Source: Annulohypoxylon bovei var. microspora (taxonomy: Eukaryota; Ascomycota; Sordariomycetes; Xylariales; Hypoxylaceae). From it: a DNA stretch of 64,000 bases. The notes under the pieces were generated by a model, which was given only the letters and a program-made list of their open reading frames with translations, was not told where the DNA came from and ran no database searches. A program made the translations under genes and the position numbers. Positions 23,627-35,509 of the stretch are shown piece by piece (position 1 is the stretch's first letter; each line of letters begins with the position of its first letter). The DNA is taken from positions 332,615-396,614 of the forward strand of contig MU405224.1 of assembly GCA_022836615.1 (NCBI GenBank), read 5' to 3'.

Positions 23627-24823
23627 TTAATGAAGGGATAGCGATTGACTCGGGGAATCTAACTTGAGTACTCGTCGAAGGCTATCTTCCATTGTCGAGA
23701 GCTGATCGGGTTGGTAGCGTGTTAGATTTCCTTGTACGGGCGAGACTGACGATTGACCAGTTCGCACATTTCCTGTAAGAACCGAGGCTGGAAACATGCC
23801 ACGGGGCATGCGACGCGGTAGGTCGGGTTGGTGTAGTCGCTTGTGAGCTTGCGGGGAGACTTGCTCAGGAATTTGGCGCGCCGAGTCTGACAGTTGCTTG
23901 GCAGACTCGTCATCACGGGCAAGACGACCAGTGAATAGATATCGCTTCAACGAGTCGGAAGAATTCGTGTCTTGGTTTGCAAGCACAGCAGGCGAGGAGC
24001 CATGGCTGGGGCGAACCGCTCGCATGCGCTCGTGGAAGGGCGTAGAGAATGCAGGACCAACTGGTTGACTCGGATCGCCGTCAAGCTCATCTGCGGATAT
24101 TCCCATGGTCGTAGAACGTTTGGAGACAATCGGACGTCGCATGTGAGCAGGAATAGTTGCCGTAGGGAAATGGTTATATTCCTTAGCAGAACCATGAGAT
24201 TCGTATGGTGGAGAAAATGGACTTGGGGTGTTCGCATCCGCATTGGAAGAACTCGCTCTACGAATTTTAGCCTTCTCTGCTCTGTCGGCACGAAAGAGTA
24301 GCTCTAGAGGTGAGTCGCCAGCTCGCAGGACAGATGCAGGACTTGAGCTTCTTGTCTCATCTGAATCCGTGGTCGGACAAGAGAGTTCTTGCTCGGGGCT
24401 AGACATGGCCTTCGCTGTTGGGGGGGTGTCGACCTCTGAGCTGAAGAAACTCGGAATCGGTAGCGCCGAAGGGGCAGGAGACGCATGGAATGTTGAGCCT
24501 GCAAATATAGGCATGGTGTCATCCTTGGGTTGGAGAAGCGGACTTGTGCGATCCGACTTGCTGAATGTTTGGGAAACATCTTTAGTCTGAGGCTTCTTAC
24601 TCTTCTTCTTATTGTTATTGTTGCGCGGCTTTTGACTAGTGGAACTGGAACGTAGCGACTTGTGAGTTTCTAGAGTGGGTGCATCTGGGCTTCCAAGACT
24701 ATCAGGTCGATGCGAGGGAATGTCATTCTCAGATGCGTACGTGGTGCTCTTAGGGGTGTTACGATGCCGGCCGCCTTGGCGGCGGCGGTTAGGTGTTTGA
24801 CTCGATTGCGAAGTACGTTGCAT
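23627..24823 (-). CDS. Edc1/PNRC-like mRNA-decapping-activator candidate, disordered protein
   Basis: A single exon of 398 residues, predicted almost wholly disordered from its Ser, Pro, Thr, Asn and Arg content, with a basic N-terminus and a Lys-rich patch near residue 75. One short segment stands out around residues 105-127: FAGSTFHASPAPSALPIPSF. It closely resembles the motif of fungal Edc1-like and animal PNRC proteins, in which a YAG-type activation element and an adjacent proline motif contact Dcp1/Dcp2. Here the aromatic is Phe rather than Tyr. The family function, stimulation of cap removal in the cytoplasm, is inferred from this motif alone. A second conserved-looking stretch is SPLELLFRADRAEKAKIRR. 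Divergent from RBX1. Confidence 0.6.
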   Translation of the reverse strand: MQRTSQSSQTPNRRRQGGRHRNTPKSTTYASENDIPSHRPDSLGSPDAPTLETHKSLRSSSTSQKPRNNNNKKKSKKPQTKDVSQTFSKSDRTSPLLQPKDDTMPIFAGSTFHASPAPSALPIPSFFSSEVDTPPTAKAMSSPEQELSCPTTDSDETRSSSPASVLRAGDSPLELLFRADRAEKAKIRRASSSNADANTPSPFSPPYESHGSAKEYNHFPTATIPAHMRRPIVSKRSTTMGISADELDGDPSQPVGPAFSTPFHERMRAVRPSHGSSPAVLANQDTNSSDSLKRYLFTGRLARDDESAKQLSDSARQIPEQVSPQAHKRLHQPDLPRRMPRGMFPASVLTGNVRTGQSSVSPVQGNLTRYQPDQLSTMEDSLRRVLKLDSPSQSLSLH

Positions 24824-25680
24824 AGTTGAACGGCATGTATTCCGAAGAAGAAAAAGGAGAATTTGATGATGAAAAAGAATTAGAGCCTGATGAGGCTGTT
24901 GAAGATTGTGATGTAAAGGTCAATGCGACGGCGACGTAGTGCGGGGATATGGTTAGCGATGAGAACATACTGTATTTTATGAGGTCTTGTTTTGAATAGC
25001 AGTCAAGCTTGGGGGGAAAAACAGGGAGAAAAGGCAGTGACTGCTGTTTTTTCAACAACCAAGAATGAGTTGATTTGCCCCAGTCCCTAAAATGACTTGG
25101 TTAAATGTGGCTGTGCCAATCGTACCCGATGTGGGGCGATCCAGCCTAGCAAGCCAATATTGGATTCTTATTGGTGGAAGCCTAGAGGGGATGTTGAGTG
25201 ACTTGGTAGTGACTGGTAAAATTAGAAAAAGGGAAATGTCGCTTTAAAGTACTTAGGTACCTTGTTGAAATTGAGCATTAAACATTGAACTAAAAACGAC
25301 CCGGAGGGGCACACTGCAGCTGCCAATCGGCTGACCCTCGCCCTAACGGTGTTAATGCTTAGGTCACCCAGCTGTCCCGCATTCTGTAATTCGCAACCTT
25401 GAAGGCTACCTCTATCATAGGCAGGCACCTAACAAATTACCTGGGTAATCACAAACAACATTGAGGCACTTGATCTTCTTTGATTTGTTTGACTACAAAT
25501 AACCAGATTTCTATAGTCTACAATATAGTAATCCTGACAGTTTCTCCGCAACCAAATCGAACTACCCCCCAAACACCGACCCCATTCTACTATCGACCAA
25601 GCTTGATATCACGATAACGAATATTCAAAGCAATACGTAACATCACCACGACCTCTCCCGAATCAACCAATACACACAAC
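24824..25680. other. Divergent promoter region, Edc1-like gene / RBX1
   Basis: 857 bp between two divergent start codons, expected to contain both promoters and leaders. The open frames at 24789-25058 and 25222-25428 are not supported as genes. Confidence 0.5.
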
Positions 25681-26170
25681 ATGGCGGACATTGACATGAC
25701 CGACGCGCCCAGCACATCTGCGGTCGCTAAGAAGGAGCGCAAAGGCGGGGATGCCGACAGCAAAACTGATGCTAAGAAACGCTTTGAGGTCAAGAAGGTG
25801 AGGAGGATTTATGAACTAATCACATCATTTTCTGGAGGTAGTATGCCTGTACTAATGCCTGAGCGTCTAGTGGAATGCCGTCGCTCTATGGGCTTGGGAT
25901 ATTGTTGTCGACAACTGTGCCATCTGTCGCAATCACATCATGGATCTATGCATCGAATGTCAGGCAAACCAAGCTTCCGCTGCTAGTGAGGAGTGTACTG
26001 TAGCTTGGGGTATCTGCAACGTAAGTCATCGATGATTATCGATACGAGATACTAGACTAACTTACTTGCAGCATGCGTTCCACTTCCACTGCATCTCACG
26101 ATGGCTTAAGGCACGCCAAGTCTGCCCGCTAGACAACCGAGACTGGGAGTTCCAGAAATACGGTCGTTAG
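25681..26170 (+). CDS. RBX1: RING-box protein 1 (cullin-RING ligase subunit, Rbx1/Hrt1/Roc1)
   Basis: RING-H2 subunit that binds cullins and recruits the ubiquitin- or NEDD8-charged E2 in SCF and related ligases. Exons are 25681-25797, 25871-26020 and 26072-26170, all joining in phase 0, giving 121 residues. The N-terminus is a variable acidic/Ala/Lys tail followed by KKRFEVKKWNAVALWAWDI, the cullin-binding strand. The zinc ligands are complete: CAIC, then the Cys-containing insert with CIEC, then CNHAFHFHCI, and CPLD at the end. The C-terminal DNRDWEFQKYGR is characteristic. The intron donors are GTGAGG and GTAAGT. The gene is short and highly conserved, so the call is firm. Confidence 0.97.
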
Positions 26171-26428
26171 GATAGAAGGGGGGCATTTATATGGGCAGGA
26201 TCACACAGGCAATTTTGACCTTAACCATCATGCCATCCTGGTGATGTTGATGTCATTGCCTAAAATGCAACAAGGCCACTTCATATCACATGCTTCAGAC
26301 ACATTTATGATGATGGTATTGCAGAATTGAGTATATTACTCGCATCACATCCCACTCTTAGAGTCAGTCTCTGCCCACATTGCAGAAGTCTATAGCTACG
26401 CCTCTTAGGTGTGAATAAACCCTGCCCT

Positions 26429-26912
26429 TTATTTCGTAAACAGTTTCTCGTCAATAACTATGTTCTGTTGCGCACTCGTGATCGCTGGCTCGCCTCCAAC
26501 GGGGAGCCATTTAACCGGGTTTCTGTTGAAGAAGGGCCAGGGAGGAACAATAAGGAGGAAGGTAAGGGCTGTGCCACCGAGGCCAATCTTGAGCGCGAGA
26601 GCAATATCTTGGAGAAAGAAGCCGACGAGGAAGGAAATTCCCTATTCGATGATATTGGTGGTCAGCAAACGATTCAGTACTCGAGGAATAGATGACTACA
26701 TGAAATAACTATTTCATACCCCGACAATTACAAGGACAGCTGTTGCTAAGATCTCGGCTAGCTTCTGGCCTTCGAAATCCTATACGTAATAGATCATTGG
26801 TTAATAATGCCGTTCACCGAATTCGTCAAGTTAGTTACGAAGAAGGGAAACGGCAACGAACAATTTGACCATCCACCGCGTCTCTTACTTGTTCCAAGAG
26901 TTGGTCGGCCAT
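26429..26912 (-). CDS. SPC1: Signal peptidase complex subunit 1 (SPC12 family)
   Basis: Small membrane subunit of the endoplasmic-reticulum signal peptidase. Three minus-strand exons, 26912-26862, 26779-26720 and 26641-26429, give 107 residues, each joining in phase 0. The exons are short, so no single long frame marks the gene. The translation starts MADQLLEQVRDAVDGQIDFEG, close to the fungal Spc1 consensus. It then has two membrane segments, LAEILATAVLVIVG and IALALKIGLGGTALTFLLIV, the second followed by PPWPFFNRNPVKWLPVG, the hallmark of the family. The first intron uses a GTTCGT donor, unusual but needed for the conserved join (ATT then GAT). Convergent with RBX1, stop codons about 260 bp apart. 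Confidence 0.92.
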
Positions 26913-28927
26913 ATTCGCGTAGAAGCCGAGGAGGCCTAGCTGTGAGCTCGTCGTACGTTGTTGTTGTCTTTTCGGTCGACGGTGATGTTGTAGGTAATTA
27001 ATTCGAAGCTGTCGTAGCTTTAAGTCTAAAGTCCAAGAAGGCTACCTGGCAAGAAGTACCCTGTTGCGGCTGTTCAGGCGACGTGGTACCTTGTAGGTGG
27101 TACCCAATCAGGAAATGGTAACGACATGGATTGGATGTTAGCTGGTTATGTAATTTTTTAGGTGCAGAAGTAGGTATGTACATAGGTACATAGGTACGTA
27201 TCAGTCCGAAGCCCCTCGCCCTTCCCACTTTCTGTAACCGTTCCATAAACAGCCACATGGAAACAACATTTGAAGCACATGCATCTCCAACCTTAGAGAT
27301 AACCTTGGTACCTATACCTACGAATTGAGGCCTCACTCAACGGTGCTGATTTACGATAGCTCACATGATACATCAATAAGCGACATAGTTACATAGCTGT
27401 CAACTACATGTTTAAGTATGTATGTATGTACGTATAATCAATGTTGCTATATCATTAAACTTGATGAATAAAGCCTTATTTTATTTTTATAAGTGTTATG
27501 TACCTACCTACCTAGTAGGTAAATTTATATGTCTTGGACTGGTCTACTTGCATAACACCAATTCAAGCGCTTATTCATGTACCTGCTGATTTCAGTATTT
27601 ACCTAGGTAGTTAGGTATTTTGTTTTTTCTTTATTATTTGAAAAAGGAGATTCCGGGTAAGCAGTTTAGATCACCTTGCATCCAAATCTTAGATGCACCT
27701 CTTCATGTGAAATGCTACATATCTGAGGAGCATAAGATCCGTAAATCACTATCTACAATTGGATGCAAAGATACGTACCTTGTACTCAATGTTCGATTTG
27801 GGTTGGTGGGTCAAGATTTCCTGCAAGAATTTTCGCCTCTTAACGCAATTAACGTCAATTCCCCTCTGTTTAACTGGCTAGCCGGGTCCAGTCAATAGCC
27901 TAATAATTTTTCCTTCTTTTCATAGGGCCAAAGCTCAGACGAACCTAAAAAAAAATTAGTTAGCTGCTCTAAACCTGACTTTCCATCCTCGTCGATTCTT
28001 TCAACCTCATCGTAACACTTTTTTCATCTTTCAAATTCTCACAAAAACATCAACTTTCACTGGTTTGTAGATCATTGCGCATGCAAATCTACTTCCTTCT
28101 TTTCAGTAAATACTACTGAACCATTCAATTCTGTCTAACTTGGAGAACCCCTTTCAGTTGGTCTTTAATTAGGAACATAACCCGATCTCATACATCACGA
28201 GCATCTTTGTCGATCGGGACGTTGATCGCGACCAAAGACGACTACAACCCCCAAAACTACGCACTACCACCAAATTTATCGGATTACTCCTACTGTTAAT
28301 CCGCACACTCATCGCCATCCTGACTCGACCCTGTTAGGTCAACAACTAGCTCAACACCACTAGATCATCCAACCAATATCTTGGGTGAGCTTAAGTAGCT
28401 GCATTATTTCCCTCATCCCGCCGAGGACCCTATTGCGGAAAATACCGCCACCTTCTTAGAAACCACCAAATTGGCGGGCCTCAACTCCAACCAGTTCTCC
28501 TTCTCTCGACCGCTCCTTGGCCCTCTTTGCTGGGTCTACAGCGGCGTTAACAAGAAGCCACCATAACTTGACCGTCGCGCATGCTGTTTTGAGAACCAAA
28601 AGTCTCCCTACTCGCCAATCCGTCTCCTGGGGTTGTTTTATTCCGAAATACAACCTTCGGTGTTCGTTCCCAGCACTGGTTCGCACATTACACCAGGCTC
28701 ACTTGCAGTCGGCGTGCTGCCACGCCTGCTGCAAATCTCTGATGCCGGTAGACTGAGTATACCACCCAGTATGCACGCCTTCCCATAGCTAGCACGCGGA
28801 AGGCTTTCCTTAATCGGAGTATATTATTCAGTTCTACTAGTTCTATCCGGTCGTATAGATTTCCCTCGCGTCGGTATCTTTCGGATAAATTCAACATTTC
28901 ATAGACGGAAACGGTTTTTCGTACGAG
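26913..28927. other. Intergenic region between SPC1 and the CorA-type gene
   Basis: About 2 kb between divergent genes. No supported coding gene is seen. It holds AT-rich stretches, repeated TACCTACC/GGTAGGTA motifs near 27500-27525 and 27600-27615, and a CT-rich segment from about 27990 toward the CorA start that could be a long leader. Confidence 0.45.
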
Positions 28928-30881
28928 ATGTCTGACCACGAAGAAGTTGCCTCTGGCTCGGGCTATAACACCCCTGTTCCCGAGCTCGATGATCATCGCC
29001 ACCAAATCTCATCCATACAGAGAACCGAGCGTGCTCGCCGTGGCACCGTTGACACTCTTTATGGATCCCGTCAGCATCTTCAACCAGTCGGTCCTTACTC
29101 GCCTTCTAATGCCAGGGGACGAGACTTTGAAGAGGCAATTCTTGATGAAGAGGACGGGAATATATCACCGATGGCTACTCACAGTCGTAGACCTACCTTC
29201 GATTCAACAACCGAACAACAGCGGGCTGTATCACCGCCGAACTCTGTCAAAGCGTTCGCCGAAGCTCGCCGTCGAGAGCGCGCTCTTTCAGTGACGGATG
29301 GCCGAGTGCAGAGACAAGACGAAGATGATGCACTTCATCGAACTTATTCTTCTGTCAGCCGTAGAAGCCAAACCAGCCAGCGATCTGGGCGAAGCAGACC
29401 TGCAACGTATGTTGCCGATGATGGGGCAAGCCTGGCAACTAACAAAACTGCCGAAGGCGATGTGTGCTTCCCTATGCAGGATGAACACCGCCACGACCAG
29501 TTGCATATCGACTTTGACTATCTCGAGAACTTCGTCGCATCTGAGAACGGTGTGCGGCGGGATAGTGTTGGCGCACCAGGAGCTCTTCGAGTGTTTCCTA
29601 GCTTAACACAAGACTCGGCCGTCGAGCCTGCACGCTTGGTTACTGTAGACGGCGATTTTGTCAACCTCCCGTCTGGATCCTCGGATGTCGACCACGAGAA
29701 GTCGGAAGAAGCAGGTGAAACTCAGGCAACCCCGAAACAGGCAGAGAAGGAACCGCATCTGGATCCAAACCGATTCAGTTTCTTTTCTTCGGCCTGGGAG
29801 TCTACCATTCATGCTGCTGAATTCGGAGACCTTGTTCTCCCTGGTGAGGATTTGCGTGGTCTTTTTACCTTTCCTCGCGACGAGCCCGATGGTGTCTGGT
29901 GGTTGAACGTCAACAGACCAACCGAAGAAGAAGTTCGGACTTTGTGCAAGGCCTTTGGAGTGCACCCTTTGACTATCGAAGATATCACTACTCAGGAAGC
30001 CCGCGAGAAGATCGAAATTTTTTCGTCATATTATTTTGCGTCCTTCCGGTCCTTCAATGCCGTTCAAGACGATGACGGTCCCGATTACGAACCGTTCAAC
30101 GTTTATGTCATCGTCTTCCGTGAGGGTACCCTAAGTTTCAGCTTTGTGCCGAACCACCATGCCTCTCAGGTCCGTAAGAGAATCTCCAGTCTCAAGGAGT
30201 ACGTGTCCTTGAGCAGCGACTGGATCTGCTACGCCTTTATGTAAGTGCTCGGCACAGCCAGGAAGGGAGTGTCAAGAACCACAAATACTAACAGTTTGCA
30301 GCGATAACATCGTCGATTCCTTTGCTCCTGCACTTCATAGAGTGGAGTTGCTCACGGAGGCCATCGAAGATTCCGTATTCGTCGCCCGTCCCGAGGATAA
30401 CCACACGTTCCTGCGCAAGATCGGCAGCGTCCGCAAGAACACACTAGCGCTTATGCGTGGACTTGGAGGCAAAGCCGACATTTTGAAGGGCTTCACCAAA
30501 CGCTGCAACGAGGACTACAAAGTCACACCCCGCATGGATATAGGCTTGTACCTTGGTGACATCCAGGACCACGTCGTAACCATGATGACCAATCTCACCC
30601 ATTTCGAGAAGATCCTATCCCGGGCTCATAGCAACTACCTTGCTCAGCTGACGGTCGATAGCATCACGCAAGGAACAGAGACGAATAAGGTACTCGCTAA
30701 AATTACGTTCCTAGCAAGTCTCATCGTCCCTTTCAACGTGGTCACGGGTTTATTTGGCATGAACGTCGGGGTCCCTTTCAAGGATGTCGACAATACCAAT
30801 GCCTTCTTCGTCATTGTGGGATGTCTAGTCTTTTTTTGCGTGGGCTGTTGTGCCTTCGCGCGCAAGAAGCGCATGCTCTAG
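28928..30881 (+). CDS. CorA-family magnesium transporter (Mnr2/Alr type)
   Basis: Mg2+ transporter of the CorA/Alr/Mnr2 superfamily, at the plasma or vacuolar membrane. Exons are 28928-30240 and 30302-30881, joined in phase 2, giving 630 residues. The first 260 residues are polar and Ser/Arg-rich, a disordered cytosolic tail. The CorA domain follows: WWLNVNRPTEEEVRTL, FGVHPLTIEDI and REKIEIFSSYYFASF, then the helical VELLTEAIEDSVF. Near the C-terminus are two membrane segments, the first ending in the obligatory GMN (residues 590-592), then a short loop and VIVGCLVFFCVGCCAF, closing with a basic tail. This is shorter than yeast Mnr2 or Alr1, mainly in the N-terminal tail. Which of the two subtypes it belongs to cannot be decided here. 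Confidence 0.93.
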
Positions 30882-31443
30882 TGGAGACGTTCTTGAATGC
30901 ATAGACATCCATTGGATTATCGAGGAGTGGCATTGTCCTTGATTACTATCACCAGACCGATATTTAAAGAACTCGATTATCATAGTAGACATGACTGCGT
31001 TACACTTCAGATGCTTTCATCCACATCTGATTTGAAAGCAGTTTACCTAGGTAGTCATTACCTACCCAATTAATGCAACAATTTCCTCAGTCTTAAACCC
31101 AACTTTATGTTTCCATCATCCAATTAAGGACGAAGAGACAAGTGTCGATAGGTTCCACTGTTCTAATTAATATGTTCTTAATGGGCTCTCACATGACTGA
31201 TAACGTTGATCGTCAAGCAGCCAAACTCTAGAAAGAATTACCAGATGTCAATGGAGCCTCATATGTCGGATATCTCTAGTAATTCGACCTCATTTCTTTT
31301 ACGTCATTACTACGTTTTCTGTGAAAACTAGTATTTATGTACCATGACTAGCATGACCTATTCCTCGTTTCTTTGGCCCCCCTTCCCCCGTTTTTTGCCT
31401 CAGCCGACTGCTTAACAATAACAAGACACACGATCACCTTTTT
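30882..31443. other. 3' intergenic region, CorA-type / HET
   Basis: Space between two convergent genes, presumably both 3' untranslated regions. It contains a TACCTAGGTAG motif near 31045. The plus-strand open frame starting at 31373 overlaps the HET gene's 3' end antisense and is not supported. Confidence 0.45.
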
Positions 31444-33965
31444 TCAAACTATCACAATCTCCCTCTCTTCGCAGCCAGCAAAACAATCATTCAACCTCCT
31501 CAGGTTTTCTTCGTGGCCGTCTTCGGCCCGTACTCGTTCATCTCTCTTGATGTCCTTCCGTAACTCGATCTGGGCTACGCGCTCATATGCGCCCTTCCTC
31601 CTTCTCGAGGGCGCCAGTAACAAAGCGCCGACTTCGATGCGTCCATTCTTGCCATGCTCTATCTCTGAGTAGTCAGGGGTCCAGGCGGCAAGCTCGATAG
31701 CGATAAGACTTTCCAGTGCCATTCTTGACGAGTCTTCTTCAGTATCTGAAGTAGCTGAGCCGGTCCATCCGTTTAAATCGCCAAATGCCTTATCTATTCT
31801 TACAAGTTGCGCTATCCGTGCTACAGTGTCATTTTCATGAGCATTGAACTCCTCCGCCAAAAGCCGGACGTAGTCGCGTGCGGGGTGCAGTGCTGGGTAA
31901 TCATTTAGTATCCGTGCGAACCTACGCAATTTGTAACAAAACCATAGAGGTATTTCTGACCCTCTAGATAGCCATTCGATCCCCCGCATCTGTGGGATAA
32001 GTTTGAGGATCCAGGACACTCGCTGCAAAAAGGGGATCTGTAACCTAACCGGGGCAACTCTCCCAGATAATCGGATTGATCCATCTCTAACCTGACCGAA
32101 GGCTTCCGAGGTTTCCAGTTCGCAATCTGCCTCGAGAATTTTTGCGAGAACCAGAAGATCGGACTCTCCTGGTTGTTGACACGGACTCCACCAGGTCAGT
32201 GGTCCGGATCCGGATGCCCAGGAAAAGCTAGGCGCAACATAGGGTTTGTTGCGGAAACGTCTAACGTTGAAAGAGCGGCGCCATAAAAGCTCACTTATGA
32301 GCTCCCCCGTCCAAAGGCCAGCCAGGTAGCTGCCAAACGCTCGTTTAGGCATTCGACTTGCCACGCTAGCTAGTGCTGGTAGTCGATCTGTTTTGAAAGT
32401 GAAGTCGGTTGTGGCGTAATTCGACACAATATCGCGCCATGCTATCCAGGCTTTCCTGGGGTTCAAGCTATCGTCCATATCTGAAGAAGAGCCTTCATAA
32501 GGTTCCACTATGGTTGCATATTCTGAAAATCCTTCCTTGACCGTTTTGTAAGGATTTCTTCCCCAAGGAAGACGGCCCTGAGGCAACAATGCTTCACATT
32601 CACATGTGGTGCCGGAGAAACACTCGAACGAAATCTCACCGGGGCGAAAGTGGATGATCCTAGAAGCCAGAAGTCGCTCTTGGTAACACCATCCTCTGCC
32701 TGTTAGAGTGAACGAGGATACAGGCTCTTCGTCGTGAGTAAAGTCTCCCCTCACTAGGGTAGAGCAACTCAAACCGGAGTCGTCTTGGTGAGCAAGTTCA
32801 CGAAAGTGCTTGCGCTCAAGAAAACAGCCTTGAGCTAGAAATGGGTTATTAACATCGACATGTGCTGCTATGGTGAAGTAGGACTGTCTGTAGATATTTC
32901 CCATCTGGACTGATTGCTCTTCCCAGTCCTTTCTGTCGTCTTGGATGATGCAAAGTGAATCAATCCATAGATATTGGATACCCAACCATCTCGCTACCCG
33001 AACGGCGTCACGTAGCGTAGGCGAAAGCTCATCGAGGTGGATAGAAGTCCCCATTCGGTTCAGCCTATCGTTAGTCATTTTCAAAGGCTGGGAAAATTGC
33101 CAGCAATGACTTAATGCGATATACGAAGACCGCTCCGCGATATCCTGTTCCAGGAAAATCATATCCCCATTCGAAGAATCTACATTCACGAGTCTCTTGG
33201 GCATCCTTGCAGGGGTGAGTCCCCCACAATGAGGATGCCCATCTGCGCATTGGGAGATCCACCTCTGCACAAAATCACGATATTGATCGTTCAAAATGCT
33301 TGCTGGTGAACTTTCAAGACGACCGATGATATCCCAAGGGTTTGGCTTATCTATTAAGAGACAGGTGGAAACGACAGTTAATCGACTGAAATGAGAGTGG
33401 GCGGTGGAATAGATCGAGGACACCTACTTGATAAAGCGAAAAGTTGGTATATGAGTACATTACGACGGCTGACAGACTTGATTCCTCCGCTTCGCGTTGT
33501 GATGTTGACAAGCACGTTTCTCCCGGGCGAAAGTATCGCGTGTAGGTAAAGTGATCGTGCGGCTTCCGTGAACGCTTTTTCGGTACGCTGCTCAGGTTTA
33601 ATCGTTTCGCTGGTTCCCCACGCAAAGAAGAACGCCCTGAAAAGAACTTGACACGTCTGGCAACCTTGCCGTCCTTGCGCCCAAACCTCGAGTAATGGTT
33701 TGTCTATTTCGTAGAGGGGAAGGTCTCCACGAGACTCATGTTCCGCCTGGACCCTCTCAAGCTCGCCATCGTCCGGGAGTGGGAAGATAGAGCGGCCCGA
33801 ATCTGGTAATTTCACCCCCAAGGTGAACCCGAAAGGATCGGGTGAGAAAATCGTCTCATTTCGTTTGGCCACGCGAGGTGCCAAGTCAGGATCAAAGTTA
33901 CGACAAACTGGACATGGCTCACTCTCTTCCCCTTCACTCTCACTCTCGCTATTGTGTTCGGACAT
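31444..33965 (-). CDS. Heterokaryon-incompatibility (HET) domain protein
   Basis: Fungal HET-domain proteins trigger or regulate cell death after fusion of unlike strains; most paralogues have no known trigger. Exons on the minus strand are 33965-33428 and 33350-31444 (77-nt intron, GTAGGT donor, phase 1), giving 814 residues. The N-terminus is acidic and contains CPVCRNF and QGCQTCQVLF Cys pairs. The HET core is clear: YIALSHCW (256-263), then LSPTLRDAVRVARWLGIQYLWIDSLCIIQDD to about 318, and MGNIYRQSYFTIAAH. A later GRGWCYQERLLASRIIHF is the typical end of the domain. No NACHT, WD or other recognised module follows within the remaining 400 residues. It appears intact. Confidence 0.92.
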
Positions 33966-35509
33966 TCTGTAGTGTGATCAGTGAGACCAGAGCATGGTTG
34001 AAGAACGAGCCTAAGTCAAGTCTTTAGATTTTATGTCTACGGCTTAATTTAGGAGCATCTTGTTTGTAGGTAGGCACTTCGTCAGTATTCCTTAACTAAT
34101 CCAGCCTGAGGAGGTAGGGTCGTAGGGTGGACCACTAGAACGTGGATCAATCGACATATGCCACCTAATGCGACTAGCTATACCGACCCATAAAACACCA
34201 CCTATCAGACGAGATTTGGGCGTTTTTGGGCGTTTTGGGCACCTCCCGGAGCGGGTTGCTGCATGGAGTTGTAAAATTTTCAGCGCCGACAGAAATGATT
34301 ATCTCAGCCAAACAGTATCTACCTACCCAGTAATTAAATTCTCTAGGAAATTTGGGTGGCCTTTTCTAACAGCCGGCATAGCGTAAAGCGAAAATCGGTT
34401 CTTGGTTACATCGCGAAATACACCCTGTAATAATATCTGAAGCTTTTCAGGGGTAATTGCAAGACGCTTTCGCAAGAATAGCTGCGATGAATTAGCAGAC
34501 ACCCCTCTCAAATATTCGATATCGCTTCCACGGGAATTCAATTCATGTAAGAACTACCCAATTATGTGACCGGGACTTGTTCATTCCGTTGACCGGTATT
34601 CAATATTGATTTGCCACATCCCGGAGGTGGTTCTTAGCTTCTGGACACGCCCATGGCTGCCCGGTTGAATCGTTTAGAACCTACTCGAGGCATTTTGAAT
34701 GCTGATGTAGAGGGACTAGTCTGTGCGGTGAGAGAGGTTGAAAGTTTAAAGACTACTTGATTCTATGCTTCGCGGCTATTGGCCATGCCGCATCATCATC
34801 AACCCCCCTATTTAGATATGGAAGAGGAACAAGCTTAACTTGAAACGCCATTCACATTATATACATTCGCAGGAAGGCAAAACTTATCTTTTCAGAACTC
34901 CCTCAAGATTGTTGATGTCTATCTATTGGCTCAGCGCTTTAGCTCTCTCTTTTCTCCCCATATCCTTAAATGGTGGTATAAGTGTGAGTCCTACGAAACC
35001 TACTTACCAAAAGTGCTGGCAGAAACTGCTCACACATAGCTAGGTACTGTATGCTTTACCAGGACTCATCAATGAACCACAAGGATCTTATACTCTTTCT
35101 TGTTTTTGCCTGCGTACTTATGTTCTCTCCCCCTTCTTTGAGACCTCCATTGTAGAACTTATTCCGTTACCAAGACCTTGAATGATGATGCTGGCTCTCT
35201 TAATGCAACCCATACAGGACTCCCTTTATACTCGTAGCTGTGTTTCAAGAACTTCGTTAACCAAGTCAATAATGGCATTCATTATATTGAAGAGCAGGAA
35301 GATGTGCTACCCCTCCTCGTATAATGGTGTCTTAAGAACCTCAAGACGACCGCGGAGTATGTTCTTGTACGTTTTTGTGCCTAGTCCCCAAAGCTCGCTA
35401 TATGTCGATGGTCGAATACTTCAAGGCCTCATGACAGGATCAACAGGAATTCAGTTATTTCTTCCTACAGTTGTTCCCTTCCCGACTCCTAGTTAGGAAG
35501 TCAGACAAT
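33966..35509. other. Divergent intergenic region, HET / mucin-like gene
   Basis: No supported gene in about 1.5 kb. Open frames at 34168-34386, 34323-34541, 34840-35043 and 35182-35496 lack recognisable features and have poor codon structure. It should carry the promoters of both flanking genes. Confidence 0.45.

Noticed and set aside
26411..26708. Two overlapping plus-strand open frames
   Set aside because: They are antisense to the SPC1 exon encoding PPWPFFNRNPVKWLPVG.
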